NCBI GenBank assembly: GCA_019614645.1
Contig: JABWDB010000012.1
Coordinates: forward strand, 6,138,001 to 6,202,000
Source: Stratiolaelaps scimitus
Taxonomy: Eukaryota > Arthropoda > Arachnida > Mesostigmata > Laelapidae
Direction: 5' to 3'
DNA length: 64,000 nt
Part shown: positions 50,801-62,900 of the stretch, piece by piece
How positions within the stretch are numbered: the stretch's first letter is position 1
Layout: each line of letters opens with the position of its first letter
The notes under the pieces: model-generated
Database searches by the model: none
What the model was told of the DNA's origin: nothing
Seen by the model: only the letters and a program-made list of their open reading frames with translations
Program-made: the position numbers and the translations under genes

Positions 50801-52543
50801 TCTTGAATAGGTGATACAGAGGGCGTTAAGCAGTCTGCCACTGTCGGATTACGTGGAGCACGTGTTTAGTCCAGAGGTGACGACGGTGAATATCTACCCC
50901 ACGTCAGACGCTACATCGCCCTATGCGAAATGGTTTGACAGACTCTTCACGCGTCTCACCGAGGACGGGCTCTTCCACAAAGCGGAAAAACTCGAGTTCC
51001 TCAACCAATACCGTCTGGAGGTAACTAGGAGAATCTTTTGAACTTAAATCACATAACACAATAATTTCTACTTAGGCCCCAACTATGTCCTCTCTAACTT
51101 TCGAGTAACCTCTCTGTGCTGTGTTGCTGTTGCTGATTATCAAAGTATAGCGCATACGCACGTTATGGAATATAACAGAAACAGGGGATATGCCATTATA
51201 TAATAACAGCGAAATAGTGAGCAATGTTGCGAAGTCATTAATCTCGCAGTCTTCGTACCTTGATCATCTTCATATTTAACGGTCTCTCCTCTAACTTGCA
51301 AGAAGAATACGTGTATTAGTGTGGCCTACAAGGTTAGGGGTGTCGAGTCTTTTTTTAATCAGTTATGCCTCCTTTGGCGACTAATACCAGTAATCTTGGG
51401 AATGAGAAACGCATATATGTGTGCATGGAAAAATGGCGAATTTTGCGTACATTACATGATAAAAAACTTAAAAATCAAATTGGTCCATGCTTTCAGGTGG
51501 CGATAATGGAACGGGACGATTGGAAGACCTTCGCCCAAAGTGTCACCCTCTTCTCGGAAGAGAAGACCGATCGAAGGTTAATAACAGCGATACAATTGTT
51601 AATGCCAGACAGGGTGATTAATAACTAATTCACACATACAGGGTGTTCCGGTTGTGGTGTTTATGCAACCCGATAGAAGACTTACAAAAATTTGACAGTT
51701 TCGAAGGTATCTAGTTTTATGATTATTTTCCTATTTGTTTCTTTGTAACACTAATGATTGGACAATGATTGGCTTGCGCGGTATCAGAAATTTCCCAACG
51801 GCATTATTCATTCATTTGCAGGTGTTCGTATCAAGCAATCGCCGTGAAAGACAATCCGTTCCTGTTTTGGCTAATGTATGTTGTTTATGCTACATCGATC
51901 CTTCTCGTCTTTCTGGAATGGTGCTTTCCGCCTACAAGGGTACCTATATGTCTCAGTGACGCTATACCAGCCTATGGGTGACAGCGTGTGGTATACTTAA
52001 CGCTAAATCATAACAGTGAGATAGGACAGGAGAAGTTCATATTGAGATGTTCATAGAGAAATCGTATAGATTATAACGTTTGGTGGATAAAGACAATCGA
52101 CATTTGCAATAACCAATTGGATTCCGAATTCATGTACTAAATACGACACCGATATGACCCATAGGCGGCACAAATTCAAAATACAAAGTTGACCTTCAAC
52201 GGCCTTGAGCAAGAGGTGAATCTTTTGGTCCTTTCAGATGGAGTCAACTTGGTTTCAACTGCGTCGTCTGTTCAATCATCATCGTCAATGTAACGGCCTA
52301 CAACTTCATGAGCCGCCACTAACTTCTCATAACGACAAGAAACGGGACTCCAATAGAGGTCTACGGGTGACGCCCACTGTGAGATACGTCGCCATGGTTG
52401 AGCCATACTCTCGGACATCGCGATCTCGGTTTCGGGTGAAGGATAGTGGGTATCTGCCCGGCGTGCTGAAACTCGAGCACGTTGACAATCGCTGGCAGAA
52501 ACTCAGCAGCTCTACTATTGTCCATAGCAACTTGACTCACTGA
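44850..52543 (+). CDS. Divergent ionotropic glutamate receptor-like (IR-type) protein, copy A, 13 exons
   Basis: Exons: 44850-45029, 45492-45634, 45857-46049, 46327-46412, 47151-47427, 47537-47852, 48466-48539, 48848-49422, 49861-50152, 50811-51020, 51497-51576, 51822-51939, 52238-52543; they join in phase to about 949 residues. A signal peptide (MDFIIIASILAIC) is followed by an extracellular N-terminal domain to about 293. S1 of the ligand-binding domain follows (ETLILSLLKDHFNLSMLDW, then RRLLRHTKAIYDTDEIVML). Next come M1 (452-470), the pore loop (472-490) and M3 (500-526, with TITEFNSQLLFVLQNP in place of the usual Y-S-A/T-x-L). S2 ends in the typical PYAKWFDRLFTRLTEVGL-type helix (here EDGL), and M4 is at 821-840 ending FLEW. 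The layout fits arthropod chemosensory IRs. The exon 4 donor (aa|gtatta) and exon 3 donor (gtgtgt) are weak, and the exon 12 donor is optional: reading on stops at 51981. Ligand unknown. Confidence 0.65.
48848..49422 (+). CDS. Receptor copy A exon 8: M1, pore loop, M3 and start of S2
   Basis: The 575-bp exon holds the channel core. After IVMLTRKPNATEP comes NGPFQLEAVYVILAIG (pre-M1 and M1; iGluRs/IRs usually have P-F at this point). The pore loop is CQIPSTFIFLLSILVHS, followed by an R-bearing linker (LKCLRTADF), then M3 and a four-cysteine S2 start (TCVNES, LICDRICF). Potential N-glycosylation sites are N432, LNTT, SNKT and VNES. It differs from copy B at about 13 of 189 residues, all conservative to the fold. 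Confidence 0.65.
50166..50550 (-). mobile_element. LINE-derived insertion with inverted ends in receptor A intron 9
   Basis: About 385 bases absent from the matching intron of copy B (658 versus 306 bases). Minus-strand sequence around 50270-50440 (for example actaaggcacc and tagaacactag) matches 55570-55770, the tail of the R1-like LINE fragment. The two ends are inverted copies of each other: 50179-50236 on the plus strand and 50471-50533 on the minus strand, both ttttgagagga then ttcttcaaacgcac. This suggests a twin-primed or fold-back insertion. Confidence 0.6.
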
Positions 52544-52994
52544 ATATTGCGTGAAGAAGGGTATTATGTCATAACGTATAACACTGTATGTTTGTGCCAG
52601 TGAAAACAACGGAATATAGATGATCCGGTACACGAAAATAAGCGTATATCAAACCCGAGTCTCAGTCAACTGTACTTTTTAAATTTAAATATATAAACTG
52701 ACTCAATAAACTAAGCCATCAGAATCAATTATGATCAGCGACCATTCAATCAATGACTCAGCGGAGTGTGTTCACCCTCGGGAGGTTGGAAAGGTAGTTC
52801 AAGTGGTAAATTTGCGTTCGCCTTCTGACGTTGAGTAAAGATGTGGGAATATTTATACATTGACAAATTCAGGTAACAAATGCACAGCGATTGCCATCAG
52901 TGTCCTCACGAATAATTTAGCAGCCAAGAGTTATTTACGGCCAAAAGATAACATCCCCATAACGGTATTGATCCAGCATCTTGTAGACGTTATG
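52544..52994. other. 3' flank of receptor copy A
   Basis: Probable 3' UTR and spacer. A candidate polyadenylation signal (aataaa, 52705-52710) lies about 165 bases after the stop. No exon is seen. Confidence 0.5.
52705..52710 (+). terminator. Candidate polyadenylation signal for receptor copy A
   Basis: The hexamer aataaa in an AT-rich context (gactcaataaactaag), at a usual distance from the stop codon of exon 13. Confidence 0.4.
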
Positions 52995-53495
52995 AATCGT
53001 TTATTCAAACATACGGTTGGTCGGTATTTCTAGGGATTATGGGGGGGGGGGGGGTGAGGACGACAATGTCCCGAGGAAGGCGATGGCATTGCCTCTCTGC
53101 ACGGCGAGGGACAGGCGCTGCAGGAGGAAAGAGCCAGCGCGCTTGTCCCCGGTGGCGCGGATCAACCTGTGGTAGACCCCCTCGAGGAAGTTCGCAGTGA
53201 GAGGGCCGTGCCCGCCCAAGGTCTCAAAGGCAAGGGGGGAAAACAGGTGGGTTGCTTGGAGTGCGGCGTACTTCCTTAGCTTTCCCCGTTCCGCACGCGC
53301 TACTGCGTAACCGGGGATGGTTGCACAGTGGTTGACATAAGAAGGTGCTAGAGTGTCAACCACAGTGCCGTCCCAGACCAGGTGCAGGCCTCGATGAAAG
53401 GGGATAAGGGTGAGGCCGTCAGGGCGGCGCCCGTCAGAGGTGTCGAGGCCCTGTGGCTCCCTTGTGCAAGGAATACCGGCGGAGTGGAGGGCCCG
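52995..53495 (-). mobile_element. Non-LTR retrotransposon 3' end with open C-terminal ORF
   Basis: Minus-strand frame from about 53495 to 53055 is open for roughly 145 codons. It carries the landmarks of a LINE reverse-transcriptase C-terminal region that is very common in ticks and other invertebrates: RALHSAGIPC, DGRRPDGLTLIPF, LVWDGTVVDTLAPSY, KYAALQATHLF, PLAFETLGGHGP, TGDKRAGSFLLQRLSLAVQ and RGNAIAFLGTL. The 3' end is a run of 14 C (G on the plus strand) and a tgtttgaataaa-type tail. No upstream RT core is present, so it is a 5'-truncated copy. A second copy is at 59262-59600. Confidence 0.75.
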
Positions 53496-54835
53496 TAGAC
53501 GTTTATATCTCGTTGTTATCCTGTCTTTAAATGCGATTTACTATCTAGATATTGGTTTAAAAGAGAAAAATGATGATCGAAAGATTACTTCCCAACTTCC
53601 GTCCGTGTTTAGTGAATCTTCCGTAGGGTTGCGTGACGTCGCGAATACCCTATGTACATGTAAATTGTGTGTAGGTGATTATTATAGTTATCAATCACCA
53701 TGTTTGGCCTCAACGTTCCGTCGCCGTCATTAACCTTCGGCTGTAATTCTCTTCTGAGAAGAGGGGGTGACATCTTGGGTAAAGGCCTTGCGATCGTCAG
53801 CTCCAATATCGCCACTTGACAGCAAGAACTACTCAAGACATGTGTTTTTCAAAAATCAGCCTTATAAACTCGACACTGCAAAAGCTGCAGAGCAGATTTA
53901 CACACATTTTTTTCTCCGCAAGTAAGAGGCAAAATCATTAAATACGAAGGAAGTTAATTAAGTCGCGAAGTGCGAGATCGACGAGCGTAGAACATGTCTC
54001 AAGATCTGTCTATTACACTATAATGAAATACTTAATTTGATTAGCAGGCAACCATCGCAGCACAGCACAGAGAGGATACTCGACATGATCGATACGAAGT
54101 GAACATTCACTTACGTATTAAAAATTATACTTAGAGGGGTATAAGTGGAATGAATTTTCTTATCTGATTTAATTTCAACGGATTCTCCTGGTTACACCTA
54201 AACTGTATTAGTTGAGGAACTTGAGCTTTTCTGTTTTGTGGAAAATCTCGACCTCGGTGAGGTACGTGAAGGGCCTTTTATAAACCATTTCGCATAGGGC
54301 GATCTGGTATGACTGAAGCCGGATTGGTATTCACCGCTGTTACCTCTGGCCTAAAGACGTGTTCCAACTGTGTGTAACTGGACAATCGCAGACCGCTCAG
54401 TGCCCTCTGTACCACATATTTAGATCGGTCGGACAGAAACGTACTTTAGTGTGTGCCTGATGTATGACGAAATCTAGAATAAGGAGCTTCTCTTCAACGT
54501 AAGTGCCTAGGGATGCGTAAAGAAATTCATGTACCAGAGCATAATGTTGACCCCAGGCGCAAAATCGTGAAATCAGGTTGTATTTCGGAGAATGAGTAAA
54601 TAAGGGTCTCGTGTGTACGTAGCGTTGATTGATTTGATGAAATTTACAGGGTCATACGAGAGGCGCGTTTTACTTATTGTTTTTTAGCTAGGTAAGGCTT
54701 CAGGTTTTCTATAATCTTAGGGTTATTTTATTGAGCCACATGGAGTAAGGTATGTGTAGTAATAAGGATAGACGAGAAGGTAAGAGGCGCTGTCGGTCGC
54801 TGAATCGGTCATTCCGTTCGGCGCCCCAGTCTCGA
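53496..54835. other. Spacer between retroelement fragments
   Basis: About 1.3 kb of AT-rich sequence without a recognisable gene or repeat family. It may contain decayed LINE parts. Confidence 0.5.
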
Positions 54836-55770
54836 TCTCGGCCCCTACTTCTCGCGCGTACATCAAGGGGACCCTCAGGAGAACACAGCGGACGGTGGCT
54901 CTCCGGGTCGCGCAAGCTTACAGATTGGTGAGCACTCAAGCGGCAATGGTCCTTGATGGAACGGCACCCTGGGACCTCAAAGCTGAACAGCGACGAAGGC
55001 GATTCACGGAGAGGAGGTTCGATTGGGAACGGACCCTAGATGCCTGGCCAGCAGAATGGGACAGCATCCGCTCCCGGGGCGGCAGTGAGGGATGCCATAC
55101 CGGACATCAAGGCGTGGCTGGAAAGATCAGGTGGGGAAATGATCTACTTAATCACCCAGGTCATCACAGGGCACGGGGACTTCAAATCCTACCTCCACTG
55201 AATTGGTAAGGCCCCGTCGAACATCTGCGTGCTGTGGGATGCAGGAGTCGAGGAGGATCCTCTTCACACTCTGGCAGCATGTAGAGCCATAGAGTAAGTA
55301 CCGCAGGAGGTCGTGGACTCCGAACTGACAAGGGCCATGCAAGACGGGATTCGAGGGTTCATTTCCTACATGTGCCTGGCCAGAGACAAGTGGAACAGAG
55401 GGAACACAACAGCCGAAAGGATCCTCCGGGGAGAAGGATAGGCTAGGATCGAAGAAGGGAAGTGCACGAGGTTTCCCGGAATTTTGACGAGGCCCTGGAC
55501 AAGGCCAAAAAGGTAATTTCTCCCTCCAGTAGGTGGAGGTCCCCACGAGTTCCCGCTAACATGGACCAGGGATTAGGTGACTAAGCGTTCCCGGGAGCCC
55601 AACAGGGAAGCAAAACGTAGTCGTACGAGACTAAGGCACCCGATATAGAACACTAGTCGGAGCAGTTACACACCTACCCTAGAGATCGAAGTAATGCCAA
55701 GCGTACCGAATCTAGGGAAGAAATCGACTCTCAGCAGAGGATCCTTTTAGCAGGCAGAGGCGTTTTGTCA
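54836..55770 (+). pseudogene. Decayed R1/jockey-type LINE ORF2 3' end
   Basis: Read on the plus strand: YIKGTLRRTQRTVALRVAQ, AYRLVSTQAAMVLDGTAPW, then after a frameshift AVRDAIPDIKAWLERSGG and ITGHGDFKSYLH, a stop, IGKAPSNICVLWDAGVEEDP and LHTLAACRAIE, another stop, and a basic tail (LARDKWNRGNTTAERI). This is the region after the reverse-transcriptase core of R1-clade elements (AYRTVST, TGHGxFxxYLH, zinc-knuckle-like C-x-x-C region). At least one frameshift and two stops make it non-functional. Its 3' portion recurs in the insertion at 50166-50550. Confidence 0.75.
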
Positions 55771-56094
55771 TCCACGTCAACCCTGCATACACTATTCACG
55801 TGCAGCAGACTTCAAGAAGCAAAAGAAGACCTACAGGTCGATGGCCGATGGAACACTGTCAAGCAGGTTGCCGACGGCATGCTCGCGACAGCGAAGGCTG
55901 GACCAACGGCGCGCGATTCTTGGACGAAATGATGACGGAACGGAGGAATTAGAAAAGATGAGACGGCGGGGCCTTGAAGGTCGACTGGGAGAGGTTTCTT
56001 CTGGAACCGGACCGGTTCTACAGGACCAAGCTTAATTAAAGCCCCCCCCCCCCTACCAGGACTCTGAAGACACACTGAACAAGTAGTTCATTCG
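55771..56094. other. Sequence between LINE fragment and copy B flank
   Basis: Contains a run of 12 C (56042-56053) just after a short frame reading DWERFLLEPDRFYRTKLN. The run is probably the tail of another retroelement fragment; the family is not recognised. Confidence 0.35.
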
Positions 56095-56917
56095 ATTCAC
56101 TAATTTGATTCAGTACTCAGCGTTATGGCGTTAACCAAAATCGCCTAAGCACTATTCTTCGTGCTTTCGGAAAGCGGTGACTCGTACAAGACTTCAGGTA
56201 TATCACAAATTAAGTCAAATAATTGAAAGATTTACTGGAGAGAGACATGTCTGCGGGAACTTGCCACACGTTGAATGAATAATTTACGCCCGAGGACGCA
56301 GGCTAGTGATTGAGCGCATCAAGTGATCTCCCACGGAGAACCTACTCTGGCTATATCTCAATGAGACATCATTTTGTTGTGAATGTTGTCGGCGCTAAAG
56401 TCATCGGAGCTCACATCTCGTTGACAAATCGGTACCGCAAAGGCTTGTACGTTTTGCTCTTTTGCATGGAAACGTCTGTTTTATTCCCCCTCTTATAATA
56501 GTTGGACATATTGTGGTTTATCGCGCTAAGCATACTGTCAATTCAAGCGGTGCAAGGAGTATCGTGGACAAACAGTGACAGACAAAGGCCTCATATGATC
56601 CAATGAGTTCAAAAGAGCTGTCGAAAACAACTAGCTGTACCAGTGTCCAACTCAACTGAAAGTCGGGTGCTTGTGGGTGTGTTTCACCCAAGTATATCAA
56701 GTAAATAGTGAGTGCCTTACAACCAACAAGGTCCCACGTTGTTGCATACGGTTGCTAAGTGTAAAAACGTCCTGTGGCAAAGCTTTCGCCAGGTGAAATT
56801 TGTACCCTCCAATTCAGTTCGTCCCCATGCACCCTTAAGGCCTGGCTGCAATAAATGATGGATTTTATCATACTTTTTTAAGGAGGTTAAAGGTAAATCC
56901 TGCGTGGACACCAGGCC
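56095..56917 (+). promoter_or_regulatory. Duplicated 5' flank of receptor copy B
   Basis: Homologous to 44085-44849. Copy B differs by a 60-bp gain just before the start: the 14-mer atggattttatcat occurs at 56858-56871 and again at the ATG (56918-56931), where copy A has it once. The first occurrence opens an eight-codon upstream frame from ATG 56855 to the TAA at 56879. Confidence 0.55.
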
Positions 56918-59900
56918 ATGGATTTTATCATTATCGCCTCGATTCTGGCGATCTGCACCAACACCGCCTTCTCAGTCAAGCAGCCCGCCAATACCAAGTG
57001 TGACAACTCTTTGGCGGCTGCGATGTCTTTTTTGAAAATCGCTGAGTTCGTTGAAGACGCTAAGAATGTGCACAGGGAGAGGGTAAAAACGTTGCAGGTA
57101 TGTATAATGAAAACGAGTGCATCAATCACTGCCCTCTCTGCTCTCAGACAAGTTTGCCTTTTGTTTTTGCGGTGTCCCCATGATGAGCACTTCGATCTCA
57201 CAAGCGTTTCCTCACTTAGGTAATTAAGAGAAACCTAATTGCTCAGGCTTATGCAAAGATCGCCGCGATATTCGCAGCTACTGTTCTCCTGTGGCTATAA
57301 CAATATCATAGTTCGTCGTATCCGATCAGTTATCTATATATAATATAATAAAAGTGTTTTATTTAATATTGTTTCTTCTCGATGTCAGCCGACGGGTCGG
57401 GACGGTTGTGAGGAAAGTGAACATTTCATAATTAAACACAGCAAGCAACACGTGTTTGACTGGAGTCACTGCGTAGAGGACGCGCTCGCCGATCAAGCCA
57501 GCGATGTGCTATCCGGCATTCGTTACGTGAGGTAAGTACATAACCGCCCACCCACTTCAATACACTTGAATTGTCGAAACCCGATCCCTATTACAGAGAC
57601 GCACATTGTTATGTTGGAAAATTTGAATAATGACCCACTGCTTTCGAAATTACCGAAACAATAACTTTGAGCAACTTCGACTATTTAAAAAAAATGAAAT
57701 TAGCCGAATTCAGGTGTTCAGGTTGGTGGGTGTTCCTTGGAAGTTAACCAGTCACGAGGCGACTAGCCTGACGCAGGAGCCCCGACAAACATAGACAATT
57801 ATTAGATTCAATGACTGGTAATGCTATGTGCCCAATCATCAATTTTGATAAAAATGAATTTCTCAACCAACAAACGTTGTTGGTCCCAGACTCCCATCGT
57901 TCAATGTTCCGATTAAAATGAATGGTTTCTAATTATCAATTAGTGCTATTAATTTTTTCTCTATTTGTTGGTCATTTATTGTTAGGCAAATACCCACAAC
58001 ATCGGCGACTATCGACGAACTTTCACAGCAAGCAACACGCCTAGCGGACACGTATACTGCGACTGCAGCTATCATCAACGTTGTACGTCAAGTGCCTTTC
58101 CAGGAGATGAGTGACATCTATATTGAATACGGCAGAAAGAAGAACAACGTCACTCGCACCGTGACGGATCTAGCTGATGTGTGTGTCACTGAATATCGAA
58201 TCGTGGCATTATTTTTAATTGTTATCACTATCAATTAATTACTAATTGTTATTCATGGACATTATTCTTTGTCGTCTTTTGTTCATTTTGGGTTTTTGAT
58301 TTCTCTCTGTTCGACAAACACACACACACACACACATACGTATCTCTCATATCATTTCTTGTCCATGGAACTTTGCGGTCGATACAAAATTTGTGGGACC
58401 TTAAAACCCCCTTTGTCACACCGAGGTTTACGTTGACATAACGACAATTTTGATCGTCCACAGGTGTTGAACTGGTACCATGAATACAATACGCCTACAG
58501 CAATTAAACGACAACCCATCTTCCTCATACCACGCTTCATCATGGACAAGTACGACTACTATTAATTAAACTAGATGGCTGCAACATAGTTTAAGGGCAG
58601 CTCTCGAGCGCAACACAACCCCATCAAAGACCAACTTAAAATTTGATGGTATCGAAGGATGAAGGCCTCTCCTGCGATATTCGATCCGTTTTGGGTTCAG
58701 GAAGATGTTTCCTTTGTGGAAATTTGTTTTTAACGTTTCTGGGAAAATATTTCCTCCTTATTCCAAAAAGCTGGAGGCCTCTGGTTCGAATCCCGTGGCG
58801 TGACATATGAGAGAACGTAAGCATTGTAGAATTGCAGTTCCTTTAATAAACCAATAAACCTTTACCTTTATTTTTCTCATTGCGAAACACGTCACGGTCA
58901 ACCTATAGAGAATGGGAACACTCGTTGGTCTTCTTTAGGGCTGCATTACTTTCTGAACACCTTCTTCAAGTTCACCTCACATGCGATGTTTGTTCGTAAA
59001 TGGCAACTCTAATGTTGATAATTTGAACTTCGTAGCAGGAAGGTTATATTATATCATTGGATGTACTATGAGACGGAAAACTTTGATTTCTTTTTTTTCA
59101 CTTTCCGCAAGTGTCCTTAGGTTTGCTTAACGATATGAATGTATAATTGCAAATATAGATTCACCCCTCCTCTGAGCAACTACTGAAAGCATTTTTCTTC
59201 TACGAGAACTTAAGCGTTGTCATAGCTGCAGTTAATAAACCAAGTATTTATTTATCAACCAACAGGATATTTATTCAAACATACAAATTAGGAATTATTT
59301 GTAGGGATAATTGGGGGGGATTAGCTGGGGACCGGGGCTGAGACCGACATTCTCCCGAGGAAGGCGATGGCATTGCCTCTCTGCACAGCGAGGGACAGGC
59401 GTTGCAGAAGGAATGATCCTGCGCGCTTGCCCCCGGTGGCGCGGATCAGCCTATGATAAACCCCTTCAAGGAAGTTCGCAGTGAGGGGGCCGTCCCGCCT
59501 AAGGTCTCAAAAGCAAGGGGGAAAAAAGGTGGGTTGAATGGAGTGCGGCGTACTTACGTCAACAACCGTGCCATCCCAAACAAGGTGCTGGCCAACTTTT
59601 TTTACTATGGTCTCGTTCTATATAGTAAATGGTTTCGCCTCTTTATTGGGGTGGCTTTGGATAATCTCTCCTTGAAATCTTAGCAGTTTCCAAATGACAG
59701 ATCGGCTGCGAATAAGCTCAAGTCCACTAAGCGACTCGAGGCCTGTTATTAGATTACCAAGCGTCCAAGTTCTTCCTTTCGCCGAAACTTCCAGTAATAA
59801 TGGAGCAAAGAAACAGTCCATGCATTGAGTGCGATATCCAAAAACATGGTGACCTCACCCGAGGTTTAGGAGCATACAAATAGGCATCTTATATTTGGAA

Positions 59901-62900
59901 ACTGACAAGTTACGAAGCTCTGTAAGGTCTCTGTAAGGTCAGCATGTTCCTAAGCTACCCCCAATTTACAATAAAAAAAGAAACTCTAAAATAGTACACC
60001 TCTGCACATTTGTCTTCTGTATTGTCGGTACCACCTGCAGCTGTAACATGTTCTCTGACAGCAAGGTAAGCCTGTCGCGATTCTTCCAGAAGCTATTGAC
60101 GATTCGAGTGACAACATTCTTCGTTGGATCGACGGCGCTACCTCACCAGAGTCGCATGCTGAATGCCGTGGAGAACAACCTCGTACATAATCTCTTCTCG
60201 TTTCAATGCTCAGATATGGACCCACCACTAGGGATCCCGGCCAGCCCTCACAGCAGAGACCATCACATCACTGTCATGCTGAAATATCTCTATAGTAGGC
60301 AGTCGAACATTAACAGGGTATGTATGAGTTCCCTCGGCCCACTCCCACTGGACACACGCAAGTGTTAACGAGCAGACCAATAGGATCCAACCAGCCAAAA
60401 CACGATATTCATGGTAACTCGCACTCAGAGAGATATGCACTAGTTGCCCAAGCCAGGCCGCCCCACAGTTCGGCAATCTTGATTCACCAAGGGAGTCTCC
60501 TGGAGATATAGTACAGAATGTTGTACCATTGAACTTACGCTGACCCAACTCTATTTTATGTGTCCAAAAAAAAAGTTGATCTATTTCGGTGGAGACAACA
60601 AAGAGATCGAAACGCTCCGATCTGCGCAAGTGGAAGCCAACTTTCTTCCACCGCGTTATGCAGATTTACGCGCCGAACGTCCGTGTTCCCAAAATAGGAC
60701 CGATAAACTCTGGTGGGAAAGTTTCGATCATAGAGACCAACCAAGGGCCTCGACCGTCTTATGTTATCGCTGTGCTGACAACTGCACTAAGCGGCAGCAG
60801 GAAACTCTGATTCTCTCCTTGTTGAAGAATCATTTCAATCTGTCCATGTTGGACTGGATGGAGCACGACTGCAAGCCGACACTTTATTTAGGTAGGTGGC
60901 TGAATGCGAACATGTCGAATGCAGTAACGAGTCGCTTGGCAAAATACACCTGATCACTGATATTTCACAGCTGTGCGAAGACACCAAATGTTTGGGGCGT
61001 ACGTTCATTACTGACTATGGTTACTAATACGGGGCCATCTGGAGTTTAATCACATGACTAATTAGAATTGACTTACTGCGGTGATTTTTTATTCTTAAGA
61101 AACATCACATTGATTGTATAGTGCATTTCTCATTTTCTATGTAAGTTGTATGATAAGTTGATCCATGTTTATCACTAGCTCTTATCTGATAGTACCATTG
61201 TCTGAGTCATCGCCACTTTAACTCGAATAACCCACAGCGACGTCATTAAGACAATGAGATCATCGATACCATGATTAGCACCATGAGATGTCAAAAAAAT
61301 AGACAAATATTTCTTTCACTTGTACACGGTTTGGAATCACTACGGTCACGTGATCTCCGCTTATCAATAACTGCTCAACGATCGGGCTGTCAATCATTTA
61401 CACATAATCGGGGAGATTTTAATTTAACCATCATTATCATAAAAACCGTTTTGTTCACCAGGTTACAGCCATGTTCCCGAGGATAGAAATCGGCGACTTC
61501 TAAGACACACGAAAGCTATCTATGACACCGATGAGGTAATAATTAGTGCGATTAACATTTATTAAGCATAAGGTAACTCGACATCTCATTCGAGCCCTTG
61601 CTTGAGTGTACTCAAGGCAACTTCAGTTGTAGACAAACATTTGATCAATGAATACATTCACTGGGATGTATTACCTATGCAGGGAGTTTAGAACTCCGCA
61701 TGGCTTCCAATACTGCATCTATCTCTCCCCATTGATTTTTGCGTATTTCATGACGCTTGTAGTGCAAGGAATACAATAGATATAGAGAAGCTAACATAGA
61801 AACTAAAGCACTTCGTAAGCGATCCTACCCTATATGTCTCTATGTATCTTCGTGGATAACATGGCGTACACTTAGACTAGCTCCTGTTGCGAAACGGAAT
61901 TAGCACAAACAACAGTTCCCGTTCTCTGTTTTTCTAGATCGTCATGTTGACCCGAAAACCGAATGCAACTGAACCACAAAATGATGTTGGTAATTCATTG
62001 GACGGACCATTTCAACTTGAGGCACTCTATGTGGTTCTAGCCATTGGCCTGATCTCTGTCGTGGTGAGCCCGTACCTTTGTCAGATACCAAGTACATTCA
62101 TTTTTCTGCTATCGATGCTCGTACATTCGCGCGAGTTGACGTGTCTTCGAACAGCAGACTTTTGCAGCGGGTCATTAATCTGTGCTTGGGCGCTCGTGGC
62201 TTTCCTGACAATCACCGAGTTTAACTCGCAACTCCTGTTCGTGCTACAAAATCCCCGGGTCGATCACTACGGTGGAGACTTCCTCCTCAATACGACAGCA
62301 CAGCTCAACGATGCCGTACGACGATCTCTGGAGAAGGACCCGTCCTACAAAACAGCCACATGTGTTAATGAGTCAAATCAGCTAATTTGTGATAGGGTAT
62401 GCTTCGTAGATGAGGTTTCGACCATGTTCCTCTCATCAGAGAACTTCATTATCCCGCTTACACCATACACTTCAAAGGCAAATGATCTGGCCGAGATCCT
62501 TCAGGTTTCGAGGTACGTGTAACAGGTTTCTTGAGTAACAAGCAGCAAAATAGTTGCCTTTTTAGGCACAATACATATCAAGGAATAGGCAGATCTCGAT
62601 TGAGATGGAAGCAACACGCATCTTAGCTTATATAGATATCATATCATGAATATGAAAGACCGCTTGATTCTACCTCACTGTATTATTGATTTTGCATTCA
62701 GGTTGTCTTGGTTCTAGTAATTGAACAATTCTGAAATAAACAGGATTTGGCCACCAATGGGGTGCAGCCTGGTCACTGTGATCTTCCTCTACTTGATCTG
62801 CAGTCAATCCTATGGAACTAAATTTACTACTGTGCATTAGTAAAGTTCCACTAGCATTACACAAGGGAGAATTTACATCAAAGCCTTAAGTTCCCATACT

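Larger units (their letters stand above)
58550..60040. other. Receptor B intron 4, enlarged by insertions
   Basis: At 1.49 kb it is twice the size of the same intron in copy A (46413-47150, 738 bases). The excess is a SINE at 58758-58868 and a block at about 59027-59683 holding a SINE tail and a LINE end. Flanking sequence (for example catgcgatgtttg and gcgactcgag) aligns with copy A on both sides. Confidence 0.65.
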
